A stretch of DNA of 64,000 nt from Onchidella celtica. Lineage: Eukaryota > Mollusca > Gastropoda > Systellommatophora > Onchidiidae. Shown piece after piece: positions 11,111 through 22,617 of the stretch (within the stretch, counting starts at the first letter, position 1; each line of letters opens with the position of its first letter). The translations under genes and the position numbers were made by a program. Under the pieces are notes generated by a model that did not search any database, had not been told where the DNA came from, and saw only the letters and a list, made by a program, of their open reading frames with translations. The stretch lies in contig OZ007575.1 of the NCBI GenBank assembly GCA_963931925.1, positions 37,848,999 to 37,912,998 on the forward strand, read 5' to 3'.

Positions 11111-12121
11111 GTGGACAGCGCATTCTACCCATATTTTGCTGACTGCCGTGTAACAAGTAATTGCACAATTGCACATGTGAGTAATCATTATATTTCAGCC
11201 TGCACCCACTGTTAAGGTAAGGATAACCCTTCATGTAAGGACTTTTTTTTTGCTTTCTCCATCTGAATAGAACTACGATAGTAAAAAATAATCACAATTC
11301 AAGTCATTTCCCAGGCAACCTTCAAGGAAATCTCATGTATATTCGGCCAGTAATTGCGTAAAACACTGGGAAGCAACGATTTGTCAACACAACTCTCATT
11401 TGAGGATTCGCGGTCGACGTGTTGTTCATCAGATATCGCGTCTGTTTCTGTTCAAGGTTCCCCTCTACGACCGGTGTCTATGAATTCGAGAAAACCTCCC
11501 TTATCTACCATGGTTATAAAAATATTTCGTGTTTTCTCATTACAACCATTAAAATATCGCATAGAATTGGGTCGCTGTCGGCGGTCGCTGGGGTTGAATC
11601 CAGAACATTCTATTACTTCATGCTGATCTGTTTCTTCCAAATGATTTGTGAGAATGTGTTTTACGCACGCTGAAACATTGAACATCCTGACGAAATACGA
11701 GATTGGTTTTTTTTTAAACCTTTAAAAGTTAAAACTGAAAAAAAAAAAAAAAAGCTGATCTTCCTGGCAAATATTATTACTAACTGCCATCCCAAATCCT
11801 TTCTGGTGAAAGGTTGTGTTGCTGTTTTTAATTATTATTTGTAAACTGATCTCCATGCCAACGTTTCGTTTATTTGTACAAACACCAAAGAAGAGTATAG
11901 AAGAATCTAATTATGCCACCCCAATGTTTACTGTATCAACCTTTGCCAGTTTTCTTGTTATCATTTTTTATGCAAGTTTTCTGCTTTTTTCTTCTTTTGT
12001 TATTGTTATTCTTACGGTTTGACATTTCCATTTTTCTAAATTCATAACTAGTTTGTCTCTTGGTATGCTGGTACAGTACAGTAATCCAAAGTCTAATTTC
12101 CAATTTGGCTTTGGCAAAACA
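11111..12121. other. Stretch without recognised features
   Basis: Mixed AT-rich sequence with a poly-A run near 11740. Three overlapping 77-90-codon frames lie at 11354-11685 on both strands. None has a supporting motif. Confidence 0.4.
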
Positions 12122-12148
12122 ATATTATTATTATTATTATTATTATTA
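12122..12148. repeat. (ATT)n microsatellite abutting a Helitron-like end
   Basis: About nine ATT units directly touch the 3' end of copy F1. Similar ATT tracts flank copies F3 and F5. Confidence 0.9.
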
Positions 12149-13657
12149 CTTGCCGACCCGCGCAAGATAAATCTTGCAAATTTTCCGTGTACTAAGCCCA
12201 ACTGTACATCCAGTATCTAGGTTACATTAAAACGGCATTTGGATTCGATGCAATGGCTAATAGAACTTACTGTTTCACCACAATTTCACGTAGAAATACA
12301 GAGATGCGATAGCGTTAATTTCCGACCACCAGTGTGAAAAGAGAGGTCAAGGACGTAATTTCCGGTCACACTTTTCGATTCTATCCTACGAAAATATGTC
12401 TCTGTTTTTGCGGCTCAAAAATTGTTAATATTCTAGTAATCTATACTAATAAAAGAGAAACTTTACGACATTGCGCGCGCCTCTGTCGCTACTCCTCCGT
12501 TAATGTTGATTCTATGGCCTTGAAATTTTACACAGTGCTTAGTATAGTCTGTGGTCGTGTCGCCGGCACATAAAATTTAAATATATTTGAGAAATAACAG
12601 AACGTTTGTTTCCGTTTTTGTGTTGCGACACATCAAATTTTCGGCAAATTTGCGGCAATTTTTTGTCATCGATTATAGTATTCTGTGCGCAAATTGCTTG
12701 AGCGATTACAGTCGCCGATTTTGTTGAATCGCCTCGCAATATAGCCGATTGTGCTAAACGGCCTCGGAATAGACCCCCAAATTACATGTCTTATCATGAG
12801 GACGCAGATCTACATATCTTATCATGAGGACGCAGATCTAATGATTTGCGTGCACTGTACCTTCAAGAATGCATTTTCTCATAATATTTCATCGACTGAA
12901 GTAATCAGACCTATTTAACTCATGATGTTTTACGCCAACGATTACCACCAACTTCCGCCGTCACACATTTTAAAACAGTGCACAACTGTGGTTAAGTTTC
13001 AACTTTGTTCTGATTAGTTTACATCTAGACTAGGTCTATATATCTGTGTTTTAGAATGTGTTTTCAATAGCCTATGCCTACATTCTAGACTAGATTTAGG
13101 AAAGGAAAGATTCTGGATTAGGTCGACTATTAGCTAACGCTACCCTAGACCCATTAATCCATAAGTATCCATAAGTAAGTAAGTAAGAGATTGACGCCAC
13201 AGTACAGGGCCAACGTTTCAACATTTTAACTGTTTAAAGCAGCGCCCAACAGCAGGACTTTCATTTCGTTGCTCAACAGCAAACCTTTTTGGCTTTGGTT
13301 AGGTTTCAGCTTTGTTCTAATTAGTCTAGACCAGATCTAAGCTTTTAATATGCCTAGGAAAAGGAAAGGGTCTGGATTAGGGAGATTGACGCCGGTATGT
13401 CACAATAGTTAACCCATTGTCATCATCTGTCACTGTCACACTGCCTTTTCTTTCTTTCCTATTCCGTTCGTAGAACGGGTAATCAGGCTTGTAATATATA
13501 GTATAATAGTAAAGACGGAGTTTTGTTCAAAATAAATGTGTCCAAGTAACTCTTCGTCAAAAATTGATGCAGTACACCAAGTTTCGTAATTTTTCATGGC
13601 GTAGTCGCGAAGTTTTAGCTGCTTGCAGGTTCAGCCTCTAGCTCAATTATAGTAAGA
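12149..13657 (-). mobile_element. Helitron-like element family F, copy F1 (interrupted)
   Basis: Read on the minus strand, it starts TCTTACTATAATTGAGCTAG at 13657, preceded by A. It ends with hairpin GCAAGATTTATCTTGC (12161-12176), then GCGGGTCGGCAAG, followed by T at 12148. A 5' TC, a 3' hairpin about 10 nt from a CTRR-like end, and insertion between A and T are Helitron hallmarks. The end here is CAAG, whereas copy F5 has the canonical CTAG. Removing the inserted element at 12440-13491 leaves about 457 bp. No Rep/helicase frame exists, so it is non-autonomous. Confidence 0.72.
12440..13491 (+). mobile_element. Helitron-like element G, nested in F1 (~1.05 kb)
   Basis: It starts TCTATACTAATAAAAGAG after an A. 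It ends with hairpin CCGTTCGTAGAACGG (13464-13478), then GTAATCAGGCTTG, followed by T. The hairpin-to-end distance fits Helitrons. CTTG departs by one base from CTRR, so the 3' boundary is less certain than the 5' one. Copies F2 and F4 pass through the same point of family F without this insert. No replication-initiator frame is seen, so it is non-autonomous. A short direct duplication (TATCATGAGGACGCAGATCT) lies at about 12790-12840. Confidence 0.62.
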
Positions 13658-13661
13658 TATA

Positions 13662-14040
13662 TCTCGTACTATTATGGAGCTAGAGGATGAACATAATTAT
13701 GCATCTAAAACTTTGTGACGACGCGATCAAATAGTATGAAATATTGCGTACTGCCTCATTTGTTGGCAATAAATTACGTGGAAACATCAATATTGATCAA
13801 AATTCAGTCTTTAGTATTAATTAATTACTATTTTTCCTTTTTATTTTTTTTTTTTTAGCTGCAAAAATCAAATGCATGTAGGTCGAGTAAAATGCAAAAG
13901 CATGATCGGAAATTTTATTCTTTGCCTAAGTCGAAAATCAACCAAATTACACCTGTGGATTCTGTAATGAGTTGTAAAATAAGAGTAAATTCTATTAGTC
14001 TTTGCATCTAATCCAAGTGCCATTAATGTGATTTAGATCT
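13662..14040 (+). mobile_element. Helitron-like family F, copy F2, 3'-truncated
   Basis: Begins TCGTACTATTATGGAGCTAG just beyond the 5' end of F1. F1 and F2 therefore lie head to head and form a large inverted repeat. Homology to F1 continues through AGCTGCAAAAAT and TAAATTCTATTAG to CATCTAATCCAA. It stops close to the SINE at 14047, and the terminal hairpin is missing. Confidence 0.65.
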
Positions 14041-14046
14041 AGCTTT

Positions 14047-14322
14047 TTAGAATTTTGCCGGGGCAGCGGCCTTACACGGCCTCCTCTTCACGATTTCCAA
14101 CTGCCAAGGTATCTTTAACGTGCGCAACGTGCACACGGGCCCTCCGAATTTTTCGTCCTTATCCGAGAAGACTGGGTGCTCGATCCTATCGACCACAGGA
14201 TCAGGGACAAGAAAATATGAGAAAACCCCCAAAATTCCAATATGCCTGCACCGACCGAGATTTGAACCCGCTACCTTCGGCATGATAGGCGAGCACCTTG
14301 TCTCTAGACCACCGTGTCCCCT
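14047..14322 (-). mobile_element. tRNA-derived SINE family S, copy a
   Basis: On the minus strand it begins GGGGACACGGTGGTCTAGAG. It carries a Pol III A-box-like TGGTCTAGAGA, then a degenerate B box, GGTTCAAATCT. The body contains CTGATCCTGTGGTCGATAGG, CCGAGAAG in the reverse sense, GGGCCCGTGTGCACG and CCTTGGCAGTTGGAAATCG. The 3' end reads GGCAAAATTCTAAA. Length is about 275 bp. Four copies are recognised: 14047, 22618, 23808 and the split copy at 60032/63460. Confidence 0.85.
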
Positions 14323-14717
14323 GAAACATTTTTGATTCAATGTGTCACCGGCTTAAAAACAGGAGCAAAACCAGACGTCTTTCTATGTACTCTTCAGTTT
14401 AACTGTGTGTTTATCTGCATGTTCAACTTGCTTGTATTTTAATGTCACTGAATATTGTCGACCCGCTCTTGTTTTAATTTAGGTATCTCTTTGCTGATTT
14501 TATCAACATTTTTTTTCTTTAAAGTTCCCGAATTTGAAGCCACATTCTCATTTTTATGTCCGATCCACCTGTTTCAACATTTGCTACCTATATTTTGCAT
14601 TATCAAAACAATGTCTTTGAACGTGTGTGAGGTCATTATATTAGAAATGCTTTTTTTGCTTTTTAGCGTATTTACTTTGTGTTAATTATTTTAATCTCTG
14701 CACTCGGTTTATCTGTT
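14323..14717. other. T-rich stretch without recognised features
   Basis: The hydrophobic 76-codon frame at 14455-14685 reflects T-rich composition. Confidence 0.4.
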
Positions 14718-15056
14718 AACCCGTTTCATACATTTGTTTCCATTTAACTTGCTTTCAAGATGTTCTCTATCCTTATTGTGTGGTCTTCACCAACTCCATA
14801 ACGTAAAGTGAGTGTTTGGGGCCCATTGGGTATATTTATCCATCTTGCCATAATTTGTTTTAGTCTCTGAACAACGTTTAGCTTTTTAACCCTATTCATA
14901 CATTTATTTCTATTTAATTTCCGCACAAGATGTTCTTTACCCTCATTGTGTGGTCTCCACCAACTCCATGCATTGAGTGTTTGGGGCCCACTGGATACTT
15001 TTATCCGTCTTGCTAATTTAAATTTTAACGACCTAGCGTACACCGCGCTGCCTCCC
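14718..15056. repeat. ~170-bp tandem duplication
   Basis: Copies begin AACCCGTTTCATACATTTG at 14718 and AACCCTATTCATACATTTA at 14888. Shared blocks are AAGATGTTCT, CATTGTGTGGTCT or TATTGTGTGGTCT, CACCAACTCCAT, GAGTGTTTGGGGCCCA and ATCCGTCTTGC or ATCCATCTTGC. The duplicated minus-strand frame (14744-15205) mirrors the DNA repeat and a poly-C/T tract, and is not convincing as a protein. Confidence 0.85.
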
Positions 15057-15941
15057 CCCCCCCCCCCGCCCTTTTTTTTTTTTGATACCCTACAAAATAC
15101 TTTATTTTTATCAAAGCCCGGGTTTGACACCGCATGTTCAAACGTTTCGTTTTTTGTTTCTTTTAACATCATTTCAAAATAAATTAGAGACGCATTCTGT
15201 CTCATCCATTTCCTGCAGCCCAGCCAAATGTCAGCATGGAATTTCCTTTCCGAATCTTAGCATATGGAGTAAAACAGTTGGCTGTTTTAGCACTGGATAC
15301 GAGATTTGTCATTGACATCAGCCTGTTGCTTCTCTCTTGAGCAGAGAAATGGTCTGTTAACTTACATGAAATGGCCGACAACAAAGACAAAAAGACATGC
15401 ATTTTGTACGGTTTTCGGAAAGGGATGAGGAAAGGGGATGGAGTTTACATATCGACGGTTGGTAACCAGAATGTTTTAGGTCGAAAATAGTTCAACTGAG
15501 AAAAACGAGTTTGTAATCTTAATGAAAATTCAAATAACTGCAATAATTTCAACACTGTCACATGAATAATTCTATTGGGTTATGAAGTCAAGTCACACAC
15601 CGGATGTACTGGATATTATCAGGTATTTAAGAGCAATGAATAAAACTGGGCATAACACATTCTGCTTGATACTTGATAAACCTCGATATTATTTTGTACG
15701 ACGGACACACATACATTAATTTCTGTCGTCCTGTGCGAGCTTACCTTCCCAGTGCTGATAAACCATATTTTTCAATTTTTGCGAGAAATGAGCAGCTGAC
15801 ATGCAGAACGTCCTAAACAGTGATTTGACCTGAATTGGTGATCTGTAGTTCTCCAGAAAGTCCGTGTGGAAGACCACCTTCCACTTTAGATGTGAAAGGC
15901 AAAGTCACAAAGTGTGAAAAAGAACAATATAGATGAATTCA
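15057..15941. other. Stretch without recognised features
   Basis: Starts with a poly-C/poly-T junction near 15052-15081. No gene, RNA or repeat is recognised in the remainder. Confidence 0.4.
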
Positions 15942-16237
15942 GAATAGCTTACCATCCTCTCTAACAGTGTGATGTATCCTGAGAAACCAGCAAGTACTCT
16001 AAGGGTATGACAATAGAATAGCTTACCATCCTCTCTAACAGTGTGATGTATCCTGAGAAACCAGCAAGTACTCTAAGGCTATGACAATAGAATAGCTTAC
16101 CATCCTCTCTAACAGTGTGATGTATCCTGAGAAACCAGCAAGTACTCTAAGGCTATGACAATAGAATAGCTTACCATCCTCTCTAACAGTGTGATGTATC
16201 CTGAGAAACCAGCAAGTACTCTAAGGGTATGACAATA
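15942..16237. repeat. 74-bp tandem repeat, four copies
   Basis: GAATAGCTTACCATCCTCTC starts at 15942, 16016, 16090 and 16164. Units are almost identical and differ mainly by AAGGGTATG versus AAGGCTATG, so the array is recent. Confidence 0.93.
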
Positions 16238-17031
16238 GAATCTTGCAGTAAAATCCTCTTGTAAAAATATGCTGTCTGTGGGACCCCAGGACGAACGGGT
16301 AAGAATAGGCAAAATGCATGTGCATCGGTCTGTGTGCAAGTGCATTAAAATTTAGGAAGATGAAGCAATGACGCCATTGAGGAATATGTGGAATTTCAAG
16401 ACAAAATTTCCAGAAATAAGATCATTACAAATGGTTTTTTTTTTGCCTCCTGGTCCATCAGACCCACGACGTAAAGTGAAGGTTAAAGAAAATAAGGCAA
16501 AAAAAAAAAAACATTTTTTGGTGTGTTTTTTTTTTTTTTTTGCCTTAAACTTATGAATTTTGCACTCGGTAGCATGAGCGTTTTTACCCATCAAGCCATT
16601 CCATTAAAATCACCAGGCCTTTGACTCTGCCAATACGCCCACACAATTTACTCTGAAATTGGATGGGCAGGAAATCTCATTTTGTCAGTGACTTCTTTGG
16701 TTTGATTCCTGTACTTTAAATAGTTTGTATTACATCACTATTGTTCACCTGATTTCAATCTCAGCACTTCAGGGAAATATCTACGCCTACAACTTACTCT
16801 GGGTAAATCCTAATTTCAGGCATTCATTCATGTTAAAATAACCTTTTTCTGGCATCATTTTGTGAAAGATACAGCTTTGCAGAATCTGTTTGGAAAAAAC
16901 AGTAAGCAGTTTTGAACGCCATACGCAGCAAAATCACAGATGGAAAAGAGAAGGGTCATCAGATAAAAACGTGACATTGAAAGATAGAGCTCGATTTTGA
17001 AAGTGTCCTCGCTGAACATGATACTAATATG

Positions 17032-17272
17032 GCGACCATAATTCTGGTATGTTCTATCTCCATGTTCTGAAAAACTGGAGACATTTCGGTATGTAGTAGA
17101 GGTATAACAAATGCACACTTTGAAATTTGTTTAAAATATGTTATCGCACGTATTAATCTGTTTCAAAATTCCGATTTATTCTCACCCCTTATAACAATAC
17201 CTAAAGCCATAAACGTTTAACGACGAATTTCCCAGTTGTGCAAAAAGTGGAGTTGGAAGAATTAAGGTCGCG
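17032..17272. mobile_element. MITE family M, copy 3 (inverted relative to copies 1 and 2)
   Basis: Begins GCGACCATAATTCTGGTATG and ends GAATTAAGGTCGC. Interior order is reversed relative to copies 1 and 2: TAGTAGAGGTATAACAAATG comes first and AAACGTTTAACGACGAATTT last. Confidence 0.82.
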
Positions 17273-17310
17273 ATAATTAAATAGTCACCGTTGTATTCGT
17301 CCACACGAAT

Positions 17311-17628
17311 GACCAACGTTACTTCATCTTTGTTTGCTACAACAATGGTAGGAATAACCAACGTTACTTTGCCTCTGTTTGCCACAACAAGAATAATAAT
17401 GACCAATGTTACTTCATCTTTGTTTGCTACAACAATGGTAGGAATAACCAACGTTACTTCGCCTTTATTTGCCACAACAACAATAATAATGACCAGTGTT
17501 ACCTCATCTTTTTTTGTTACAACAATAACAACAATGACCAATGTTACTTCGTTTTGAAAGACATTCCAATAGCAATAAAATCATAGACTGGCTGGTGGCA
17601 GCCCAAATGTGTGCATGGTTAAGCCAGG
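17311..17628 (+). repeat. Dispersed VNTR repeat, six 45-bp units plus conserved 3' segment
   Basis: 45-bp units start ACCAACGTTACTT or ACCAATGTTACTT at 17312, 17357, 17402, 17447, 17492 and 17537. The last runs into a single-copy tail: GAAAGACATTCCAATAGC, AATAAAATCATAGACTGG and CTGGTGGCAGCCC. The same tail with only two units occurs at 19095-19251. The 15-residue frame (TNVTSSLFATT) follows from the 45-bp period. CAATAAAAT resembles a polyadenylation signal. Confidence 0.85.
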
Positions 17629-18479
17629 CAGTCAGTTGGGTTGGAAATAAGTCATTGATACTGACAGTTGTTAGAAACACTCAAACACAATTCTGAAGCC
17701 CTATTTTTTTTTTCTAAGCAAACTAAATACCTGATGCCAGCTTATCGAGCTATCTAGAGCAGTTCTGAAATGTCCTGATTTGATTCACGAGGCATGTTAT
17801 ACCTACAGTCTGATTGCTGAGTAGATGAAAAAAAAATCTCCATACAAAAATAATAAGATTCTCCACAAGAGGAAAATTCATAAGGGTTGACAGATACGAA
17901 AATTACATAGTTAAGAAATAACAACGGGAGATGTCTTTACACGTTTGGAGGTCTGGAATGTGAATGAAGAAGTATTTACCTCACTAACCATACAATGATG
18001 AGAATTGGCATGGTGAAAACCTGGCTCAGTTTTGGATGCTACAAGTAATATTTGTCAGAAGACTTAATATGGTTGTTTTGTTTTCATTCAGTTTCTAGTC
18101 CTGTAAGCATTTCAGTCAGTGTTGGACAGTTTAGTTAGATATGAAATACATGAATTTTATAATAGCTACGTCACTGAGAAGTGTGACGTTGATCGCGATG
18201 CTGTACACGGTGTCACCACCCATCCACCCACCCCCTCTCCGTCTCCTTCCCACCCATGCTCATCTCCTTCCCGCTTCCGGCAGCATATGACGTATATACA
18301 AAGATTACAACTCGCGAAAATTGGCTGTAATCTTGGGAAAACGGAACACAATTATGGCCTAGGAACGTCCGATGAAAGACGAAATAAAAATACAAAATTT
18401 TGAACTTTCATAAATTCTGCATCGTTACGTGAACCAAGCTGATAGCTTTACAGCATGGTACTTCTGTGAGTGGATGTGG
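17629..18479. other. Stretch without recognised features
   Basis: No gene recognised; a C-rich patch lies at about 18217-18280. Confidence 0.4.
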
Positions 18480-18725
18480 GAAAATCGAGCGAAAAGTGAC
18501 AAACCAAATTCCTGAGAAAATCGCTTCAAAGAGGGAAAACTTTTCTATGTAAATTGAGATTTTCGTATGATATGAAAGATTAGCAATTAGCCATTTTTCT
18601 GCCATCGGTTTAAATATTTTGCTTAAAATCCCCTTAGAAATATTTTATTTTGATTTTTTAAAGAGGTACAAAAAGTTCACCTTATGCCCAGATCCACTCA
18701 CTTGTGGGGAGGGGTCAAGGTACCA
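18480..18725 (+). repeat. Dispersed repeat, partner of 45800-46030
   Basis: Shares with 45800-46030, in the same orientation, GACCAAATTCCTG or CAAACCAAATTCCTG, AATTGAGATTT, TTTTTCTGC, TATTTTGCTT, TTAGAAAT and CAGATCCACTC. Divergence is substantial, so both are old copies. Class unknown. Confidence 0.65.
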
Positions 18726-19094
18726 AAGACAAACAAATTGTTTCAAAAAATTCGACTCTGAAGTGGTTATTTCTAGATAACTTGCTTTAACCGCCAGCGG
18801 CCAGGTTGTTAACCATGCGTTTTTGACAATAATGAGGTCATGTGGAGCCCATGTGTATATCAGGTGAAAGAAAGAGGTTAGTCCATATCTTTTGCGAAGA
18901 TGGTGCTAAAGTTTTATGACAACTTGTCAGGAGTTCCTCCCACGGTGCAGGTGATTGGTGAGAGCTGCTGGCAGGGGCACCTTCTATCCTGTCCTTCTGT
19001 TACATTCTCTCTATTGTCTTGCCTTTTTCCTGGCACAAGGTCACCGCTCAGTGCCGGATTGAGGCATGGGCTTTATAAGCTGCAGGCCAATGCA

Positions 19095-19251
19095 GCCACA
19101 ACAATAATAATAATGACCAATGTTACTTCATCTTTGTTTGTTACAACAATAACAACAATGATCAATTTTACTTCGTTTTGAAAGACATTCCAATAGCAAT
19201 AAAATCATAGACTGGCTGGTGGCAGCCCAAATGTTTGTGTGGTTAAGCCAG
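19095..19251 (+). repeat. Dispersed VNTR repeat, two-unit copy
   Basis: Two 45-bp units, then the tail GAAAGACATTCCAATAGC, AATAAAATCATAGACTGG and GGTTAAGCCAG, nearly identical to 17311-17628. The copies differ in number of 45-bp units. Confidence 0.85.
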
Positions 19252-19504
19252 CTGAAGGCCAGCTGAAGGCCTTCACAGATTAAGTGGAATTATAATGTCT
19301 CTTCTCTTTTTGTTGTGTTACACTTGCGCCCATATACGCGGGGTCTAATGTTCACATTATGTTGTAGATGTTGAATAAACTGATTTCAAGAATTCGAATT
19401 ACATTCTTTTATTATCATTACTGGAGGCCTCACAGTATGTGTAGCCCAGGGGCTTACAGAATCGTACTCAGGCCCTATGGCCGCTATCATGTCGTCGTGC
19501 TTTC

Positions 19505-19727
19505 TCCAAACTCAAACTCAAACTCGAACTAGAACTCAAACTCAGACTTAAACTCAATTCAAACTCAAATTCAAACTCAAACTCAAACTCAAAATAGAAT
19601 TCAAATTCAAACTCAATTTTAAATTCAACCTCAAACTCAAAATAAAATTCAATTTCAAACTCAAATTCAGATTCAAACTCAAACTCAAACTCAAAATAGA
19701 ACTCAAATTCAAACTCAAACTCAAACA
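19505..19727. repeat. Degenerate hexanucleotide microsatellite (CAAACT)n
   Basis: Imperfect ACTCAA/ATTCAA units throughout. The Phe-Glu repeat frame on the minus strand is a consequence. Confidence 0.92.
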
Positions 19728-19809
19728 CGCCATGGTGATTCTCCTGGACTGGTGGTGCACTGAGTGACTCAAGTCTGTTTTGTCTTCATTTTAGTGATGT
19801 TAGGAGCTA

Positions 19810-20012
19810 AACGTAGAGAGGAAGAAAGAGGAGGGAGAGGGCGCCAGAAAGGGAGAGAGAGAGAGAGAGAGAAAGAGGGATAGCGACAGAAGAGAGAGAG
19901 AGAGAAAGAAAGAGCGAAAGACAGAAAAGAGGGAGAGAGAGAGAAAGCGGGGGGGGGGAGAGGTTAGAGGAAAAGAGAAAGAGACGGGAGAGAGAGAGAG
20001 GCGACAGAATTG
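19810..20012. repeat. GA-rich purine tract
   Basis: Mostly GAGA/GAAAGA with a G9 run near 19950. Confidence 0.9.
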
Positions 20013-20721
20013 TCAAGTTAAACGTGAACTCGCGCTCTAGGGAGATTGAAACAGTTCTGTTTCACTGGTTAGGGCACGTCAAAACAGGCTTGTGACAGCT
20101 CAAGGAACGAGAGACTTCGTATACTGAACCAACACAGACACACAACACAGACTTGACTCTATAGCCATTGAACCTAACGTCGACTGCAGTTTTGGGATGC
20201 TCAAGACAATAAAATCCTCTTTAAAAGTGCGAAGATCCAAGAACGTATGCGTAGGAAAGGTGAAAGTGGATTGTGCGAATGTGAGCAAGCATAGTGCATA
20301 TTTTTAAAGTTTCAATTTAAGAGAAGATGAGCAATGGAGTCATTGAAGAATACCTGGAATTGATAGAAAACAGTTCCAGAAATAAAAAATAATTACAGAC
20401 GTTTTAAATTGCTTTTTGGGCCCATTAGACATTATACTTGACTTTTTATGCCAGAAATGAACGGGTGTGGTCCATTACGAGGTAGCTAGGCACCTCAGTC
20501 TGTTTTTAATCTGCCGCCGCGGCACCGTGAGATTTCCTTGAAGCAATTACATGCGAAACTGAAAGGCGTATGCCAGGTGTAAAGAAGAGGGTGAGGGTGA
20601 GGGTGTGGCTACCCACACCCACCAGCTGTTGCAGTGTGTTCCCTGATATTGCTAATAAGGGTCCAATTTGTACACGTGTATGTATACCATATTACGATTC
20701 TTTTTTAAGCTTTAATTTATT

Positions 20722-21110
20722 ATTTTTTATATTATTATTATTATTATTATCACCATTATTATTAATGACCGGCCCATTCACGTACAGAAAATACCGATGT
20801 TATATTTAAAGTCCATTTTCACAAGTTTATAACGAGAGGCAAAGTATGAAATTTCGGATCATACTTTTCAATTTTGCTCGACAAAATTGTGTGTTCAAAT
20901 AAATTGTACATGAATAATATTAAAGACTAAATTTTTGTTCAAAATGGATATGTCCAATAATTTGTCGTCAAAAACTGAGGCAGAGCGGATCGTAATTTTT
21001 GGTCTCGTAGTGACGGAGATTTAGCTCCATTATATTATTTTTATTGTTGCTACTACTATTATTATAATTATTATGTCATTATTACTACCATTATCATTAT
21101 TGACAAGGGC
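20722..21110 (-). mobile_element. Degenerate Helitron-like family F copy F3, between ATT tracts
   Basis: About 20763-21045 aligns to F1. ATGACCGGCCC sits where F1 has TGCCGACCCG. Body matches are GAAATTTCGGATCATAC and CGACAAAATTGTG. The 5' arm contains AAAGACTAAATTTTTGTTC, GTCAAAAACTGAGGCAG and CGTAATTTTTGG. It is bounded by (TTA)n at 20722-20762 and by ATT-rich sequence after 21045. Terminal motifs are eroded and the F segment next to the 5' TC is deleted. Confidence 0.5.
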
Positions 21111-21143
21111 ACCTTGGGTCATGTAGCTTAATACTCACATTAT

Positions 21144-21144
21144 G

Positions 21145-21190
<46 letters not shown>

Positions 21191-21303
21191 CCTCTCTCTC
21201 TCTCTTTCTTTCTCTCTCTCTTTTTTCCTCCCTCCCTCTTTCTCTCTCTCTCTCCTTCTTTCTCTCTCACTTTCTCTTTCTCTCTCTCTTTCTCTTTCTC
21301 TCT

Positions 21304-21361
<58 letters not shown>
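21144..21361. repeat. (CT)n microsatellite
   Basis: CT/CTTT repeats over about 220 bp; Ser-Leu or Arg-Glu frames are artefacts. A C10 run follows at about 21480. Confidence 0.95.
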
Positions 21362-21363
<2 letters not shown>

Positions 21364-21932
21364 CTTCTGTGGTCAGATTCCGAAAGAAAAACAACTACTT
21401 TGATCAATTCACCAGTGAAAAGATTATTGTGCCTGGCGAGCCGAACTTTATCATTAGTTAACTTTGTTGAACCATTACACCCCCCCCCCCGCCTCCCCCA
21501 ACCCCCTTCCAAAAAAATTGTTGTGTGAACAGAACCGAATTGGGTTACATGCCCATTAGTAATTTGTTTGGGCGGAGGACGTGTGGGTTTGTGGGGAAGC
21601 CTGGTGCCATTTTTCCGAGCAGTGAATTTATAGTATTGCAACAGAGGCTGAGCTTTGGGGCCCACAATAGCAGTAGATCCTGAGCACCGCAAAGGCACCC
21701 TTTATCATCCAGGAGCAACAGAATAATACGTAATATATCCAGCAAACAGACACAGATCTAATAATTATAGAAGATCGTCTTTTGTCTACTACTGCACTCG
21801 CCTTGGTACAATTATCAGTGTGCACTGCCACTAGTACATCAACTTTCTACATGCGACGTCCACTGCGTAGGTTAACAACAATCATTGTCCATTACTTCCA
21901 CTTGGGCACCACCCTCATGGAGCTTTAAACCA

Positions 21933-22596
21933 CTAAAGGCCTGTTTACACTGGTAGGTTTTAGGAATAGAAAAACGGAATCGAGGCCGTGGGGGAAGAAC
22001 TCTCCTAGCTTTCCGAGTTTTGCTTTCCGATTTCCCCCTCGAAACGCGGCTTGTTTACACTAGTCCGTTTTCCGAATGAGAAGCGATGCGCATCGTTTGT
22101 TTTGGTCATGTGACTGTGAGTGACTGGGATGGACGCTCGCGTGTCGGCCGCTGACCTCTCACTCGACGAGCGAAGGAAATGTTCGGTTCAGCATTTCAAT
22201 GTATGAATGTGAAATTAATCTGATCTTTCAAGGCTTTTATCACTCACTAAAATTCCAAGGGCTTTAGTTCTCGTCTGCTTGTTATGCCATGTGGGCGATT
22301 TAGTATCCCATAGACAGCTCCAGCCCTCAAGAATGTTTGGGTGAAAGTTTCTTCGATAGGTCTACCGAACGCCATTTTACACCGAGGCGGTAGTCACGTG
22401 ACGCATAACCTTTCCGAAATCGGAATGAAAATAGGAATGGTCCTATTCCAGCGTTTCAGGGGGAAATCGGAAAGGAAATAGGAAAGGGTCGGATTCCATT
22501 CCGATTTCGGAACAGTGTAAACGCGACGGGCTTTCCGCTAGATTTCCTTTCCTTTTTTTCTATTCCTAAAACCTACCAGTGTAAACAGGCCTTTAG
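21933..22596. mobile_element. 664-bp MITE with 42-bp perfect TIRs
   Basis: The first 42 bases, starting CTAAAGGCCTGTTTACACTG, are repeated exactly in inverted orientation at the right end (22555-22596). ACCA flanks both sides (21929-21932 and 22597-22600), a likely 4-bp target duplication. Subterminal inverted blocks (CCGATTTCCCCCT versus GGGGGAAATCGG, and GTTTACAC versus GTGTAAAC) make the ends able to fold. No transposase is present. Superfamily not assigned. The perfect TIRs suggest recent mobility. Confidence 0.85.
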
Positions 22597-22617
22597 ACCA
22601 ATAAAATTGCTCTCAAT

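Noticed and set aside
21140-21698. Arg-Glu and Ser-Leu rich frames (also at 27183-27523, 53647-54376 and 19468-19772)
   Set aside because: Products of CT/GA and hexanucleotide microsatellites.
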